Positions 1 to 12,200 of a DNA stretch of 64,000 nucleotides are shown one piece after another. The first letter of the stretch is position 1; each line of letters starts with the position of its first letter. Source of the stretch: Tuwongella immobilis (GTDB lineage Bacteria > Planctomycetota > Planctomycetia > Gemmatales > Gemmataceae); the NCBI RefSeq assembly GCF_901538355.1, contig NZ_LR593887.1:2890920-2954919 (forward strand), in the 5' to 3' direction. The notes beneath the pieces were generated by a model. That model worked only from the letters and a program-made list of their open reading frames with translations, had not been told where the DNA came from and ran no database searches. Both the position numbers and the translations under genes were made by a program.

Positions 1-1453
<1,453 letters not shown>

Positions 1454-1497
1454 GGAATCTAACACCAAATCTGAGAATTTTTTTGGGGACGGAATTC

Positions 1498-2127
1498 ATG
1501 AGTGCGTCGGATGGTTCGGAATCGACGAATACCACGCTCCTCCGACGATTGCGCGATGCCCCGCAAGATCCTGAAGCCTGGGCCGCGTTTGTCGATCGCT
1601 ATGGCCGAATGATGGTTCGCTGGTGCCGGCATTGGGGACTGCAACAGGCCGATGCCGAGGATGTCACGCAATCGGTGATGGTCGAACTGCTACGGCAAAT
1701 GCGGCAATTCGTCTACGATCGTTCGGGAAGTTTCCGTTCCTGGTTGCGGACGGTCACGTATCGCGCTTGGACTCGCTTTCTGGAATCACGCAATCAACGG
1801 GCGACTCGGGAGCAGCAGGTGCCCGATCCGTTGGATTCGCCCGCAGCGTATCCGGATTTTCTGGAGCATTTCATTCGGGAGAACGACCGGGAATTGTTGG
1901 AAATCGCTATGGAACGGGTGCGCCTTCGTGTCCAGCCACAAACCTGGGAGGCGTTTCGCTTGACAGCCTTGGAGAATCTCGCTGGCGCAGAAGTCGCGGC
2001 GCAATTGGGCATGAATGTCGGCACCGTTTTCGTCGCACGCAGCAAAGTCCAACGCATGCTCCGTGATGAATATCTTCGCATCAATCCGGAAGGCAGCGAG
2101 TTGCTCCCGGAGGCCGACCCATCATGA
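1498..2127 (+). CDS. ECF-type RNA polymerase sigma factor
   Basis: A 209-residue sigma-70-family protein with only regions 2 and 4. Region 2 spans about 28-100: the acidic DAEDVTQSV helix resembles the core-binding segment, and SFRSWLRTVTYRAW fits the -10 recognition helix. Region 4 spans about 135-195, with a helix-turn-helix at GAEVAAQLGMNVGTVFVA. ECF factors redirect RNA polymerase to stress or envelope promoters. I chose ATG 1498 because a GGGG lies about 9 nt upstream and the sigma homology starts just after it; the frame is open further upstream without homology. Its TGA overlaps the next gene's ATG in an ATGA arrangement, so the two are probably translationally coupled and the kinase is its likely partner. 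This pairing is common in planctomycetes. Confidence 0.9.
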   Translation: MSASDGSESTNTTLLRRLRDAPQDPEAWAAFVDRYGRMMVRWCRHWGLQQADAEDVTQSVMVELLRQMRQFVYDRSGSFRSWLRTVTYRAWTRFLESRNQRATREQQVPDPLDSPAAYPDFLEHFIRENDRELLEIAMERVRLRVQPQTWEAFRLTALENLAGAEVAAQLGMNVGTVFVARSKVQRMLRDEYLRINPEGSELLPEADPS

Positions 2128-3404
2128 CCGTCTGTCCGGCGGATCGAGTCTGGGCGACGCTTCTGGATGACCCCACTCGGGATGCCGATGTCCATTTGGA
2201 AGCGCATCTGGCGAGTTGCCCCAGCTGTCAACGCCGATTGCTGCAACTATCCGACCCCGCAGGACTTCTGGCGATTCTTGCCGAGCGTGATGATTCCGAA
2301 TCACTCCCCGATTCGGAATTCTTTCGTGGCATCCTCCAGCAGGTGACCGAGGCCGCCCGTCGCGATCAACTCGGACTCAACGCCGATGTCTGGCCCGAAC
2401 GCTATGGCCCACGTTTGGGGTTGGAATCGATCAGTGAAATTGGCCGCGGCGGGACCGGCATCGTCTACAAAGGCTGGCAGGCGGGACGCAATCGCTGGAT
2501 CGCCTTGAAGGTAGTGCCGTTGGTGCGCTTGCAAGGCGATGCCTTGGCCCGACAGCGGCGCGGCGTCGAAGCGCTGACGCAGATTCGCCATCCGGCGATT
2601 GTCCGAATCGACGAAGTCGGACGAATCGATGATTGGGTTTACGGCCTGCTGGAATATGTCGAAGGGGGCGATTTGCGGCAGTGGCTGCGCGATGGGCATC
2701 TGGGCGACTGGCGACAGCGAGCGAATCTACTGGCCGAAATTGCCGATGCCGTGCAGATCGTGCACGATCACGGCATTATTCACCGCGATTTGAAAACATC
2801 CAACATTCTGATGACACCCGATGGGCAGCCGAAACTCGCCGATTTCGGCATGGCTAAATCGCTGATCGATCCCCGCGAACTCACGCATCGTGGCGACCTG
2901 CTTGGCACCCCGGCGTACATGGCACCCGAGCAGGCGAGTGGGCTACCGAACGTCAGCGGCATCGCCACCGATGTCTACTCGCTTGGGGTGATCGCCTACG
3001 AATTGCTCACGGGCCGCACGCCATTTCGAGGCAGCACCTCGTTCGACACCCTCTACCAGGTGGTGCATGTGCCGCCGGTCGCTCCCCGACGATGGAATCG
3101 GGAGATTCCCGAACCGTTGGAGCGAATCTGCCTGCAATGTCTGCAAAAATCGCCGGAGAATCGCCCCACCAGCGCCGCGAAGGTGGCCCACGCCTTGCGG
3201 CAATGGCTGGCCGGCGACACCGATGTGACCCGCAACTTGACCGCACCATCACCACCCCTCGCTGCGGGGGAGCCATCTTCAATTCCATCCTCCGAAACCG
3301 ACCGTGATTGGGGGATTCTCCAGGATCGACGATTCCACATCGGCGTTGGCATCGGCATGGTTGTGGGCATCGTTTTGGCTTGGTTCGTGGGGGGCATCCT
3401 GTGA
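2124..3404 (+). CDS. Membrane Ser/Thr protein kinase with anti-sigma-like zinc-finger N-terminus
   Basis: A 426-residue protein. Residues 24-35 contain H24, H28, C32 and C35 (HLxxHLxxCPxC), which resembles the zinc-binding motif of ZAS anti-sigma factors. The kinase domain runs about 100-362: glycine loop GRGGTG 107-112, catalytic Lys129, HRDLKTSN 220-227, DFG 240-242, APE 267-269 and an Arg in helix I (ENRPTS). A Pro/Ser-rich linker leads to one C-terminal membrane helix (406-426), so the kinase should face the cytoplasm. There is no extracellular sensor domain. The start overlaps the sigma gene by 4 nt. I infer that it binds and/or phosphorylates the adjacent ECF sigma factor. The kinase call is near certain, the anti-sigma role is a hypothesis. 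Confidence 0.92.
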   Translation: MTVCPADRVWATLLDDPTRDADVHLEAHLASCPSCQRRLLQLSDPAGLLAILAERDDSESLPDSEFFRGILQQVTEAARRDQLGLNADVWPERYGPRLGLESISEIGRGGTGIVYKGWQAGRNRWIALKVVPLVRLQGDALARQRRGVEALTQIRHPAIVRIDEVGRIDDWVYGLLEYVEGGDLRQWLRDGHLGDWRQRANLLAEIADAVQIVHDHGIIHRDLKTSNILMTPDGQPKLADFGMAKSLIDPRELTHRGDLLGTPAYMAPEQASGLPNVSGIATDVYSLGVIAYELLTGRTPFRGSTSFDTLYQVVHVPPVAPRRWNREIPEPLERICLQCLQKSPENRPTSAAKVAHALRQWLAGDTDVTRNLTAPSPPLAAGEPSSIPSSETDRDWGILQDRRFHIGVGIGMVVGIVLAWFVGGIL

Positions 3405-3519
3405 ATCCGAGGGATCGGAATTCGCTGAGAAATCGGTGGCAGAATCGCGCGGATCGGGCCAAGATACGGACACGCGATTGCGAGTTGACCGCGATTTCTG
3501 AGACTGAAAGGAACGACCG

Positions 3520-4587
3520 ATGCGCTCCGCACGCCGATTGCCGTTGTTGGCAGCAATGGTCTGGATGACGATTCTTGGCTCGCTGTCGGCACAAACCGAC
3601 AAGCCGACGCCGTACAACGACCCCAAGCCGAAGCGGTATGACCTGACCAAACGGGCCAGCGAAATCGATCCACGCGCCAAAGAACACCCCGAAATCGGCT
3701 TTCTCTTCAAAGATGCCAAGGGAAAGGTGATGGATCTGCAGCATGCCACCGTCGATACCAGCGTGGCACCGCAAGGCAAGCTGGTGATTTGGCTGATGGA
3801 TCACAACGCGGCACTGTTTCAGCGCGTCGCCAGCTACGGATTGCATGGAATCCAAGTGCATTACGCGAACAAATGGTTCGGCATGCTCAAGCCGGAAGTC
3901 CGCGACGATGGCAGCAGTCTGGGCAAGATTCGACTGGAAGCCGCCACCGGAGACGACATCACGCCCATCGTCACGATTCCGCAGCCCGATAGCCTGAAGG
4001 AACGCTCGTTGCAGTTTGTCAAATGGTTGGCCAAGGAACATCCGCAGGGGAAATGGGGGCAGTTTCTCACGAGTGACGGCAAGGATTTACGCTGGGACAA
4101 GGTGATTCTCGCTGGGGCATCGCACGGCTCGACCACTGCTGCACGCTTTGCCAAGCATCAAAAGGTGGACCGCGTCGTGATGTTCTGTGGTCCCCGCGAT
4201 CAACTCGATTCCTGGCAAGCGTTACCCTCCGCGACTCCCGCCAATCGCTTCTTCGGTTTCTCGCATGTGCTGGATACCGGCTGGTCGGGCGATCATTACT
4301 GCCGATCGTGGGAAATGCTGGGGCTGACCGAATTTGGGCCGATCGTCGATGTGGATACCACGCCCGCGCCGTTTGGCAATTCCCGTCGATTGACCACGAA
4401 TGCGGATGTGATGAAGAATGTGAATCGAGCGCATTCGTCGGTCGTGCCCGGCGGCGCGGCCGTCAAAGATGCCAAGGGGAAATTCATTCACGAAGCGGTG
4501 TGGAAATATCTATTCCTGCACCCGGTCGATTCGGTGGGCAAGCCCGTGGCGGCGGACCCGGAATGTAAAAAGAATCTGAAGAAGTAA
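3520..4587 (+). CDS. Secreted alpha/beta-hydrolase-like protein
   Basis: A 355-residue protein with a signal peptide (1 to about 25, cut near SLSAQ). GASHG at 199-203 is a nucleophile elbow (G-x-Ser201-x-G) preceded by a KVILAG strand, the usual layout of a serine hydrolase of the alpha/beta fold. Acidic and His candidates for the triad lie in the last third (DTGWSGDHYC, RAHSSVVP). The region after the signal peptide is polar, and a strand KLVIWLMDHN precedes the core. The substrate cannot be told. It somewhat resembles planctomycete proteins annotated as BPSS1187-like hydrolases, which I could not check. The start is supported by AAAGGA 7 nt before ATG. It ends one base short of the convergent DUF1501 stop, leaving no room for a separate terminator. 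Confidence 0.7.
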   Translation: MRSARRLPLLAAMVWMTILGSLSAQTDKPTPYNDPKPKRYDLTKRASEIDPRAKEHPEIGFLFKDAKGKVMDLQHATVDTSVAPQGKLVIWLMDHNAALFQRVASYGLHGIQVHYANKWFGMLKPEVRDDGSSLGKIRLEAATGDDITPIVTIPQPDSLKERSLQFVKWLAKEHPQGKWGQFLTSDGKDLRWDKVILAGASHGSTTAARFAKHQKVDRVVMFCGPRDQLDSWQALPSATPANRFFGFSHVLDTGWSGDHYCRSWEMLGLTEFGPIVDVDTTPAPFGNSRRLTTNADVMKNVNRAHSSVVPGGAAVKDAKGKFIHEAVWKYLFLHPVDSVGKPVAADPECKKNLKK

Positions 4588-4588
4588 G

Positions 4589-5992
4589 TTATCCTGCCGT
4601 GCCCGGAATCGGTGGCGTTTCCGCAAGTTTCGACAGCGCCGCCAGTTCCGGCATCAACCGCATCTGACCCACATCCAAGGTCGTATGCAGAATTGTGGAT
4701 ACCAGATGCGTGCTATTGACCGCATCGGAAAGCGGCTCACCCCCATCGGCGGTCGATTGACCGATGACCGCTCCGCGCGAGACTCCGGCCCCGGCGAGAA
4801 TCAGAGGCGTGAGTCGGGCCCAGTGATCGCGGCCGCCGTTGCGATTGATTCGCGGCGTGCGACCCATTTCACCCGTGGCGATCACTAGCACATCGTCGAG
4901 CATGCCCCGCGTTTCCAAGTCCCGAATCAGGCAAGCCAAACCGCGATCAAATGCCGGTCCCACAGCCCGCATGCCATCGGCCATGTTGAGATTTTCCGTG
5001 TCGGCGTGCATATCCCAGATGCCTTCGTAGCCGGTGTGCACGGTCACAAATCGACAGCCGGTTTCGACCAACCGCCGGGCTTGCAACAAGGCTTTGCCGA
5101 AGGAGCGTGCGTGGCCCGCGTAATATCCCCGGCGACCGCGGGCGACTTTCTTTCCGCCGTCGGGAATCGCCGTCGCGGAAGTGTCGTATTGGGCCAGAAT
5201 TTGCGGATCTTCCTGGCTGAGATCCAACGCATTGGCCACACTGCCGCCCAGCAGCACATCCATGGCCTGTTGTTGCTCGCGGGAGTAATCTGCATATCGC
5301 GGTTCGACTCGCCGGCGGAGGGAATCGAATTGCTGCAACAGCGCGGAGCGGTCGGTGAATCGCTCCAGAGTGAGATTCAGCTTGAGATTCTTCTGCAACT
5401 GTCCGCCGCCGCCGGGAATGAATGGCGCGGTCTGGCTGCCCAGTGCGCCGGTGGCGGCGAGATTGCCCCGGGCGCTCCCCTTGGCGACATCGGAGGCCAC
5501 CGATTGCGCAAACAGCACCACATTGGTCGGAATCAGCGAACGCGAATCGATCGGACCCACCACCCGCGAAATCAGCGATCCGAGATTGGCTTGCAGCGAT
5601 TCCGGCCCCACCATCGGGCGGATGTTATGCTCGGCATTCTGCGTGGCGTAGGATTTCACGATTGTGAGTTTATCGGCGAGTTTCGCCAACTCCGCGTAGG
5701 TTTCGCCGAACCAATGCCCCGGTAATCGTGTTGGCAGAATCGTGCCAATGGTGCGAATGCCCATCGCCGCATTTGGCTTCGGATCGGTGGTTTCGTATTG
5801 CGATGGTCCACCTTGCTGATGGATGAAAATCACCGATTTCCCAGTCAAATCGAGACGTTTCCCCGACGATTCCGCGACGGCATTTTGGCAGCGAAACAAC
5901 GACTCCAACGACAGGCCCGCCCACCCGAGTGCGCCGATGGTCAACCAGTGCCGCCGAGACATGCCTTGCGGGGGAGATTGGACGGTGAGCAT
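4589..5992 (-). CDS. DUF1501 domain-containing secreted protein
   Basis: A 467-residue protein of the sulfatase-like DUF1501 family, greatly expanded in planctomycetes. The N-terminus has a twin-arginine-like motif (MSRRHWLTIGALGWAG at about 11-26) ahead of a hydrophobic stretch, suggesting Tat export. Family motifs include GGPSQYETTDPKPNA near 76-90, the YAELAKLADKLTIVKS segment, VTVHTGYEGIWDMH, TGEMGRTPR and GGRDHW. The fold is related to alkaline phosphatase/arylsulfatase but it lacks the CxPxR formylglycine site. The biochemical role of the family is not established. The frame is open further upstream; I chose ATG 5992 for its GGAG 9 nt upstream and because homology begins here. It is divergent from the next gene and ends 1 nt from the preceding one. 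Confidence 0.88.
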   Translation of the reverse strand: MLTVQSPPQGMSRRHWLTIGALGWAGLSLESLFRCQNAVAESSGKRLDLTGKSVIFIHQQGGPSQYETTDPKPNAAMGIRTIGTILPTRLPGHWFGETYAELAKLADKLTIVKSYATQNAEHNIRPMVGPESLQANLGSLISRVVGPIDSRSLIPTNVVLFAQSVASDVAKGSARGNLAATGALGSQTAPFIPGGGGQLQKNLKLNLTLERFTDRSALLQQFDSLRRRVEPRYADYSREQQQAMDVLLGGSVANALDLSQEDPQILAQYDTSATAIPDGGKKVARGRRGYYAGHARSFGKALLQARRLVETGCRFVTVHTGYEGIWDMHADTENLNMADGMRAVGPAFDRGLACLIRDLETRGMLDDVLVIATGEMGRTPRINRNGGRDHWARLTPLILAGAGVSRGAVIGQSTADGGEPLSDAVNSTHLVSTILHTTLDVGQMRLMPELAALSKLAETPPIPGTAG

Positions 5993-6175
5993 CGCAGATG
6001 TCTCCGGAAGGAAGGCGAGCCGGGCCGATGACTGCGGAGCGAGCATTGGGGAGCGAATGCGTTCATTAGAATGGAACGCGGGCTGCGATGCAAGCGGGTT
6101 TCGTTGGATTCTGGGAACGAAATCGTCATCTACCCGGCGGGAACATCCGGGAAAACGACCTTGTGAGGATTTGTG

Positions 6176-7051
6176 ATGCGGCGATGGATGTTGGTGATTC
6201 CGGGATTGGTGGCGGCAATTGGGCTGATTCTGCTGGCCGATTCCAGCGTGGCCCAGGCTCCGAAGGCGGAGAATCCCTACAAGCGCATGCCCTGGCATCT
6301 GGTGGATACCTGGTGGGATCTCGGCAAGGAAGTCCCGTTTGAAAGTCTCGCCATTGATGTGACGCTCAGCGACGATGTGCCCAATTCGGTGAATCTGTAT
6401 GTGGCCCCGCTGGGCATCGCCTATTTTAACGGCACCCAATGTTATGGCGGAATCCAGACCAATTCGGACGGCAACACCAAGGAACAACCGCGATTGCAGC
6501 GCATTGGCCGCGGATTACTCTTTTCTCGCTGGGATGAACGGCGAATCGACGCGATTCGGCCTGCGGATGGCGGCTGGTTCCAAAGTTCGGGTCACGAGGG
6601 CGATTTCATTTCCGTGCGGCGACCGTATGCGTGGACCAAAGGCAAATATACCTACAAATTGGTGAAAATGGATGCGGACTTGCTCGATGGCAAGCCCGTG
6701 ACCTGGATTGGAGCATTTCTTTACTCGCATCAGAAGAATGAACATGTCTTTATTGGTGCGCTCCGATTCGACGGGAAAGATCTGAAATTGGGCCGGAAAA
6801 TGGCCAATTTTGTGGAAATCTACGGTGCCTATCGCCCCGTGTCGGAGATTCCCACGTTGACGATCACCTTCGGCACGCCGGTGGTGAATGGCACGCCGGT
6901 GAAATCTGCGACTGCCGAGGCGATTTATCCCAAGGGCGTGCCGGATGTTGCGGACACGCGTGCGGTGGATGGCAACTTGGTCATCGAAGTCGGCAAACCG
7001 ATCGACAACCGCAGCAAACGACGAGTTCCCGTCATTCCAGCCGGTGGGTGA
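6176..7051 (+). CDS. Secreted protein of unknown function
   Basis: A 291-residue protein with a clear signal peptide (MRRWMLVIPGLVAAIGLILL, cut after SVAQA). The body is rich in Trp, Tyr and Gly, with beta-type segments such as PLGIAYFNGTQCYGGIQ, GGWFQSSGHEGDFISVRR and VTWIGAFLYSHQKNEHVFIG, suggesting a jelly-roll or carbohydrate-binding-like domain. There is faint similarity to DUF3472-type proteins (a YF-x-GGIQ pattern followed by a glycine-rich strand), too weak to name. The start is ATG 6176 with GAGGA 6 nt before; a GTG three bases earlier is possible. It shares a 183-bp divergent promoter region with the DUF1501 gene. Confidence 0.65.
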   Translation: MRRWMLVIPGLVAAIGLILLADSSVAQAPKAENPYKRMPWHLVDTWWDLGKEVPFESLAIDVTLSDDVPNSVNLYVAPLGIAYFNGTQCYGGIQTNSDGNTKEQPRLQRIGRGLLFSRWDERRIDAIRPADGGWFQSSGHEGDFISVRRPYAWTKGKYTYKLVKMDADLLDGKPVTWIGAFLYSHQKNEHVFIGALRFDGKDLKLGRKMANFVEIYGAYRPVSEIPTLTITFGTPVVNGTPVKSATAEAIYPKGVPDVADTRAVDGNLVIEVGKPIDNRSKRRVPVIPAGG

Positions 7052-7066
7052 TGTCGCTCAGACATA

Positions 7067-7091
7067 TCTGAATGGATTGATTCGATTCAGA
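7067..7091. terminator. Hairpin between convergent genes
   Basis: TCTGAAT (7067-7073) and ATTCAGA (7085-7091) form a perfect 7-bp stem with an 11-nt loop, in the 35-bp gap between the convergent unknown secreted gene and the sigma-54 activator. The right arm overlaps the activator's stop codon. There is no long T tract, so at best it is a weak bidirectional terminator. Confidence 0.4.
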
Positions 7092-8748
7092 AATCGACTC
7101 GCGGCTCAATTCCCAGCGATTTCAGCCGCGAAAACACTGTGGTGGGCTTCACGCCGAGTAGTTCTGCGACGCCACCCCGGCCAGAAACCTTGCCACGACA
7201 AACCTTCATGGCCGCCCGCAGATTCTCTGCTTCGATCTGACGCAGTTGGGCATCGGTGAGAATCTCGCGCGGTGTGGCGGGGCCCCCTGACGCTGCCGGG
7301 AGCGGGGCCGATTCGACACCCGCCGATAGGTTGGAACCGGCGGCCGATGTCGAGCCGCTGGGCAGATCCACGCGAAAGCGATCGGGCGCGGAAATGATCA
7401 AACTGCGTTCCAAAATATGTTGCAATTCGCGGATATTTCCCGGCCAGTGATATTGCTGCATCTGCTGCATCACCGCCCGCGTCAGTCGGGGCTTGGGGCG
7501 ACCGAGTTGCCGCGCGGTGCGTTCCAAGAAATGCTCCGCAAGCAACGGCAAATCGTCCAGGCGATCCCGTAACGGCGGCACTTCGATCGGAAAGACGCTT
7601 AGTCGATAGTACAAATCCGGGCGAAACCGCCCAGCGTCGGCTTCCTGGCGTAAGTCCCGATTGGTCGCGGCGATGATCCGCACATCCACCGAGCGCGTCC
7701 GTTCTTCGCCCACGCGTTCGAGTTTGCCTTCTTGCAAGACGCGGAGCAATTTGGCCTGCAATTCCAGCGGAATCTCGCCGATTTCGTCCAAGAATAACGT
7801 GCCGCCGTTGGCCAACTCAAATCGTCCCATGCGGTCACGCAATGCCCCGGTGAATGCGCCCCGCACATGGCCGAAGAATTCGCTTTCGTACAACTCCCGC
7901 GGAATGGCCGCACAGTTCACTTGAATCAGCGGTTGCTTGGCGCGCAAGCTGCGTCGGTGGAGTTCGCGTGCGACCAATTCTTTGCCGGTGCCGCTCTCGC
8001 CGAGAATCAGCACATTGGCGGTTGTGGGGGCGACTAAATCGATGCGCTGAGTCACCTGTTGCAACGCAGCGCTCTGCCCGATCAACTCGCCAAATGCGCT
8101 GCGGCGTTCGACTTCCTCGCGGAGATATTCGTTCTCGGATTCGAGCTGACGCTTCAGGGACTCGATTTCCGCAAAGGCGCGGGCCGTGGCCAAGGCAGCG
8201 GCGGCATGATTCGCAATGGTTCGCAGCCACTGCATGCAAAGTTCGCCGATGGTTCCGCGGGCAAACACGGCGAGCACGCCCATGATTTCGCCACGATGCA
8301 CCAGCGGCTGACCACCAAAGCCAGTAATTCCTTCCCGTTGAATCCACTGCGGCTGAGCGATCCACGGGTTGCCGATGCCGAGATTCGGAATTTCCAACGG
8401 CTGACCATTGGCCGCAATCCAACCGACTTTCCGAACGCCGAGCGGAAATCGCTGAAAATCCCCATCGATGGAATTCCAACGGTCATCCGGCAAGTCTCGC
8501 GATTGACCCGCGCTGGCGACCAGATGCAGACATTCCGTCTGATTGGGGCACTCGGGGCGCATTCGACATTGTCCGCAGCGATCGCCCGGCCGTTTGAGCC
8601 AAATCCGCGCCAGCGCCACCCGAGGCGACTCCGCCAAGCGATGGACCAACAGCGTGAGCAAATGATCCATCTGATGCTCGTGTGCCAACTCGAGCAAAAG
8701 TTGCGGACCATTGGTCACGACTGGTTCATTGTCCCAAGCATCGGCCAT
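7087..8748 (-). CDS. Sigma-54-dependent activator: cysteine-rich GAF sensor, AAA+, Fis HTH
   Basis: A 553-residue enhancer-binding protein. A GAF-like sensor (about 15-190) carries C58-x2-C61-x5-C67-x5-C73 followed by LHLVASAG, a possible Fe-S or zinc site. A short coiled coil (195-217) leads to the AAA+ domain (about 221-455): Walker A GESGTGKE 250-257, sigma-54 contact loop GAFTGA 297-302, Walker B FLDE 319-322, arginine finger region [12 protein letters not shown] and [10 protein letters not shown] Ser/Ala/Gly-rich linker precedes a Fis-type helix-turn-helix (about 505-545). Such proteins open sigma-54 RNA polymerase at distant promoters. There is no receiver domain, so control is by ligand or redox rather than phosphorylation. 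ATG 8748 follows GGGAGG. I saw no clear sigma-54 promoter nearby. Confidence 0.93.
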   Translation of the reverse strand: MADAWDNEPVVTNGPQLLLELAHEHQMDHLLTLLVHRLAESPRVALARIWLKRPGDRCGQCRMRPECPNQTECLHLVASAGQSRDLPDDRWNSIDGDFQRFPLGVRKVGWIAANGQPLEIPNLGIGNPWIAQPQWIQREGITGFGGQPLVHRGEIMGVLAVFARGTIGELCMQWLRTIANHAAAALATARAFAEIESLKRQLESENEYLREEVERRSAFGELIGQSAALQQVTQRIDLVAPTTANVLILGESGTGKELVARELHRRSLRAKQPLIQVNCAAIPRELYESEFFGHVRGAFTGALRDRMGRFELANGGTLFLDEIGEIPLELQAKLLRVLQEGKLERVGEERTRSVDVRIIAATNRDLRQEADAGRFRPDLYYRLSVFPIEVPPLRDRLDDLPLLAEHFLERTARQLGRPKPRLTRAVMQQMQQYHWPGNIRELQHILERSLIISAPDRFRVDLPSGSTSAAGSNLSAGVESAPLPAASGGPATPREILTDAQLRQIEAENLRAAMKVCRGKVSGRGGVAELLGVKPTTVFSRLKSLGIEPRVDF

Positions 8749-9240
8749 CCCGCGCCTCCCTCATCGAGCAATTACCACAACGGATTCGCATGCGTTCGTA
8801 TGGATCCCCGAATTAATCCTCGCGGAACCCATGAGATCGTTTCATGATGCGAAATGATCGAAAATCGATGAATCGATCCTCGGCGTGGCTGAAATCGGGG
8901 TATGGATTTTTTTCCAGAAACCCTGCCCGCGCAATCCGCAAAATCCGCATCATCGCTCGGATTCCGATAATCGCCTGAAAAACTCGCCGAGTCTGCCAGG
9001 AAAGTCAGAAATCTTGTCGGTATTTTAGGCGGGGAATCGCCCCGAATGGACAGATCCTGATTGTGGTTGGCGGAAAATCAAAATGGTTCGGTGCATTTTC
9101 CGAACTGCTTCTGAATCGTTGTTGTGCCGTCAGGTAAATTGCTTGACAGAGCAAGTTGCGGACGGAACTGACGTGCGTGAATCACTTGTGTTTGTTCATT
9201 CGCTTGTTTGTTGCGAAATCTTTGCGGGAATAGGTGCTCC
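8749..9240. other. 492-bp gap upstream of the first giant gene
   Basis: No coding potential seen. It holds a GC hairpin CGGGG-AATCG-CCCCG (9030-9044). A TTGACA hexamer at 9143-9148 lies 92 bp before the giant's start, but the sequence 17 bp downstream (AACTGA) is a poor -10, so I do not call a promoter. Since the flanking gene is transcribed the other way, promoters for both genes should lie here. Confidence 0.5.
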
Positions 9241-12200
9241 ATGACCACGGAACCATCGCGTTTTCGATCATCTCGGTTGAAATCTCAGCGTTCAGCGTGG
9301 CGATTGGGCCACGACTTGGAGAAGTTGGAAGACCGCGTCACGCCAGCGGTTACCGCAGTGGCGGGGGGTGAGTTATCCATCGATCTGAATGCGGTCGGCG
9401 AGACGGTGAACATCACCACCGTCGGCTCCGATATCGTGCTCACCGGTAGCACATTCACCGGCGCGGGCAGCACCTTTTCCGCGGGTTCGATCAACAAAAT
9501 TGTCTTCCTGGATAGCGGTACCGATCAAGTCGCTCAGACGGTCAACTTTCTCAATGCGCTGACCTTATCCGGTGGGGTGGCAGGCACTGGCGTCGAATTT
9601 GTCAACTTCAAATCATCGGTCATCACCACCGGCACGGCCGGAGTAAGCGTCATTGCGCCGCAGCAAGTGATCGTTTCCTCCAAGGTGACAGGTGGCGATG
9701 GCGGCGTGAATCTGGTGGCACTGGGGGCCAGCAATTCTTTCAACACCGATGGCATCATCGTTCAAGGTGGCGCGACGGTGTCCGCAACCGGAACCGGAAA
9801 AGTCACCCTCAACGGGAAAGGTGCCGGGACCGGGGCGACCAATTTCGGCGTGGTCATCACCGGGACCAATAGCAAAGTGAGCTCCAGTAGTGGCGATGTG
9901 ACCATCGATGGCACCGGGGCAAATGGCAGTCGCGCCAACTCGGGCATTGTCATCGACACCAACGGCTCCGTCGTAGGCGGTGGCGAGGTCAAACTCAATG
10001 GATTTGGCGGCTCGACGGCAGACTTCAATCACGGCATCTTCCTGTCCAACGGGGCCAAAATTACTTCGACGAGCCTTACCGCCAAAGTGTATGTCACCGG
10101 GATCGGCGGCGGCACCACCGAAGACAATACCGGCGTCTGGATGGGCAACGATGGCGTTCAAATCCTCACCGGCGGCGGCCAACTCTTTGTCAAAGGAACC
10201 GGTGGCGATGGGACGAATTTCAATTATGGATTGTTGATCGGTAAAGGGACACTGATTCAAGCTGGTGGAATGGGCGACATGTCCATCACCGGCGTGGGAC
10301 TGGGAAGTGGCGAGTTCAATCTGGGGATCTTCGCCGAAAACGGCGGCACAGTGACCTCCAGCGGCGGCAATGTGGACTTGCTCGGAATTGGTGCGGATGG
10401 CACACAAGGCAACAGCGGGGTCTTCATTGTCGGATCAACCACCAAGATTACCGCAGGTGGGACGGGCAACGTCACGGTCACTGGCAAAGGCGGCAACGGT
10501 TCAGGAACGGACAATGATGGGGTGAACCTCATCGCAAATACTCAGATTACCTCCAGCGGCGGAAATGTCACGGTTATCGGCACGGGCGGCGGCGGGAGCG
10601 GGAACCAGAATGTCGGCGTCTTTCTGGATAAAGGAACGCAGATTCTTGCGACCGGCGCGGGCAACACCAGCGTCACCGGCCAAGGGGGGACTGGCGCGGG
10701 GAGTTTCAATCACGGCGTCTGGGTCTCGGGGATTGGCGCGAAAATCACTTCCGATACGGGCAAGGTCACTGTCACCGGCACCGGCGGCGGCAATGCCGGG
10801 TCAGGCAGCGAAAATCATGGCGTGTTAGTCGATGGCGGCGGGAAGATCCTCTCCGGCGGCGCGGGGTCGGTCACGGTCACCGGCAAGGGCGGGGCATCCT
10901 CGGGGAATTTCAACCGCGGCGTTTGGGTGGTCAACCTCGATTCGACCATCACTTCCGGCGGGGGCAATGTCAGCGTCATCGGCACGGCTGGAGCGTCATC
11001 CACCGGCGATGATAACCATGGGGTGCTTCTGGGTGACTTTGCCTTCGTCAGTGCGGTCGGAACCGGCAGCGTATCCGTGCAAGGAACGGGCAAAGGAACC
11101 GGGGAATTCAACGACGGAGTGCTGATCGAAGGCAAGGCGACGATCAATTCCGGGGGTGGCGATGTTTCGATCACCGGCACTGGGGCAGCCGGCACCAGCA
11201 ACAATGTCGGCGTCCGCATTTCGGGAGGCGGAACCGTCATTACGGCCGGTGGCCTCGGCAAGGTCAGTGTCACCGGAACCGGCGGCTCGGGATCGGGGAC
11301 GAATAATTCCGGAATCGAGATTGTTGAGTTTGGGGTCATTTTCTCATCCGGCGGCAATGTCGCGGTCACGGGGACGGCGGGCAATTCGGGTGCCGGGATC
11401 TTATTGGACAAAGCGACGGTTAATCCCGGCGGAACCGGGACATTGACCCTCATCGGCGATGCGTCGGGTAGTTTCGAGGGGATCCGGATCACGACGTCCA
11501 CGGTAGTCGGCGATAACTCGACCGAGATTACGCTGATTACGGATAGCCTGCTGGTCGATGGAACCAGTTTCGTTCGCGCGGGCACCAGCAACACGGCATT
11601 GATTCAAACCTTGACCGCCGGAACGAAGATCGACCTCGGCGGCGCGGACGTGCTGACTGGCTCACCGTTGACACTCGGACTGACCGATGCCGAGTTGGAC
11701 CGAATCAGCGGTCGGGTGCTCTCGATCGGAAAAACGGGCATCGGCGGCAGCGGCACGGTCACGGTGTCATCGGCGATTTCCCCCGGTGGAACGACTCGGT
11801 TAGTGATCGAGACCGCAGCCAACGTCACCGGCTCGGCAGTGATTACCGAAACGAATCTGGCCATCAACGCTCAGACGGGAATCAATCTTACCGGGCAAAA
11901 CTTGGTGAGCTTGGTGGCTCTGCTCAATGCCACCTCGGGCGGTATTACCTTCGTGGATGCCGATGGGTTCGTTGTCGATGACTTTGAATTTTCTTCGCCT
12001 TATCTGACCATTGAAGCCCCCAATCAAGCGATCGATCTCCAAGCGACGACTGGCACCATCACGGTGAATGACTCGATTCTCGCCAATGGAAGTAATGGCA
12101 AAGTGAGCATCGTGGCGGGGCAGTCCGTCGTCGTATCCGCTGGCATCTCGGCTGGGGATTTAGGCGTCACGGTCGAGGGGCAAGGAAAAGATCAGACACT

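Noticed and set aside
9143-9171. TTGACA hexamer as a -35 promoter element for the first giant
   Set aside because: The sequence at the expected -10 position (AACTGA) does not resemble TATAAT, so only the gap is described.
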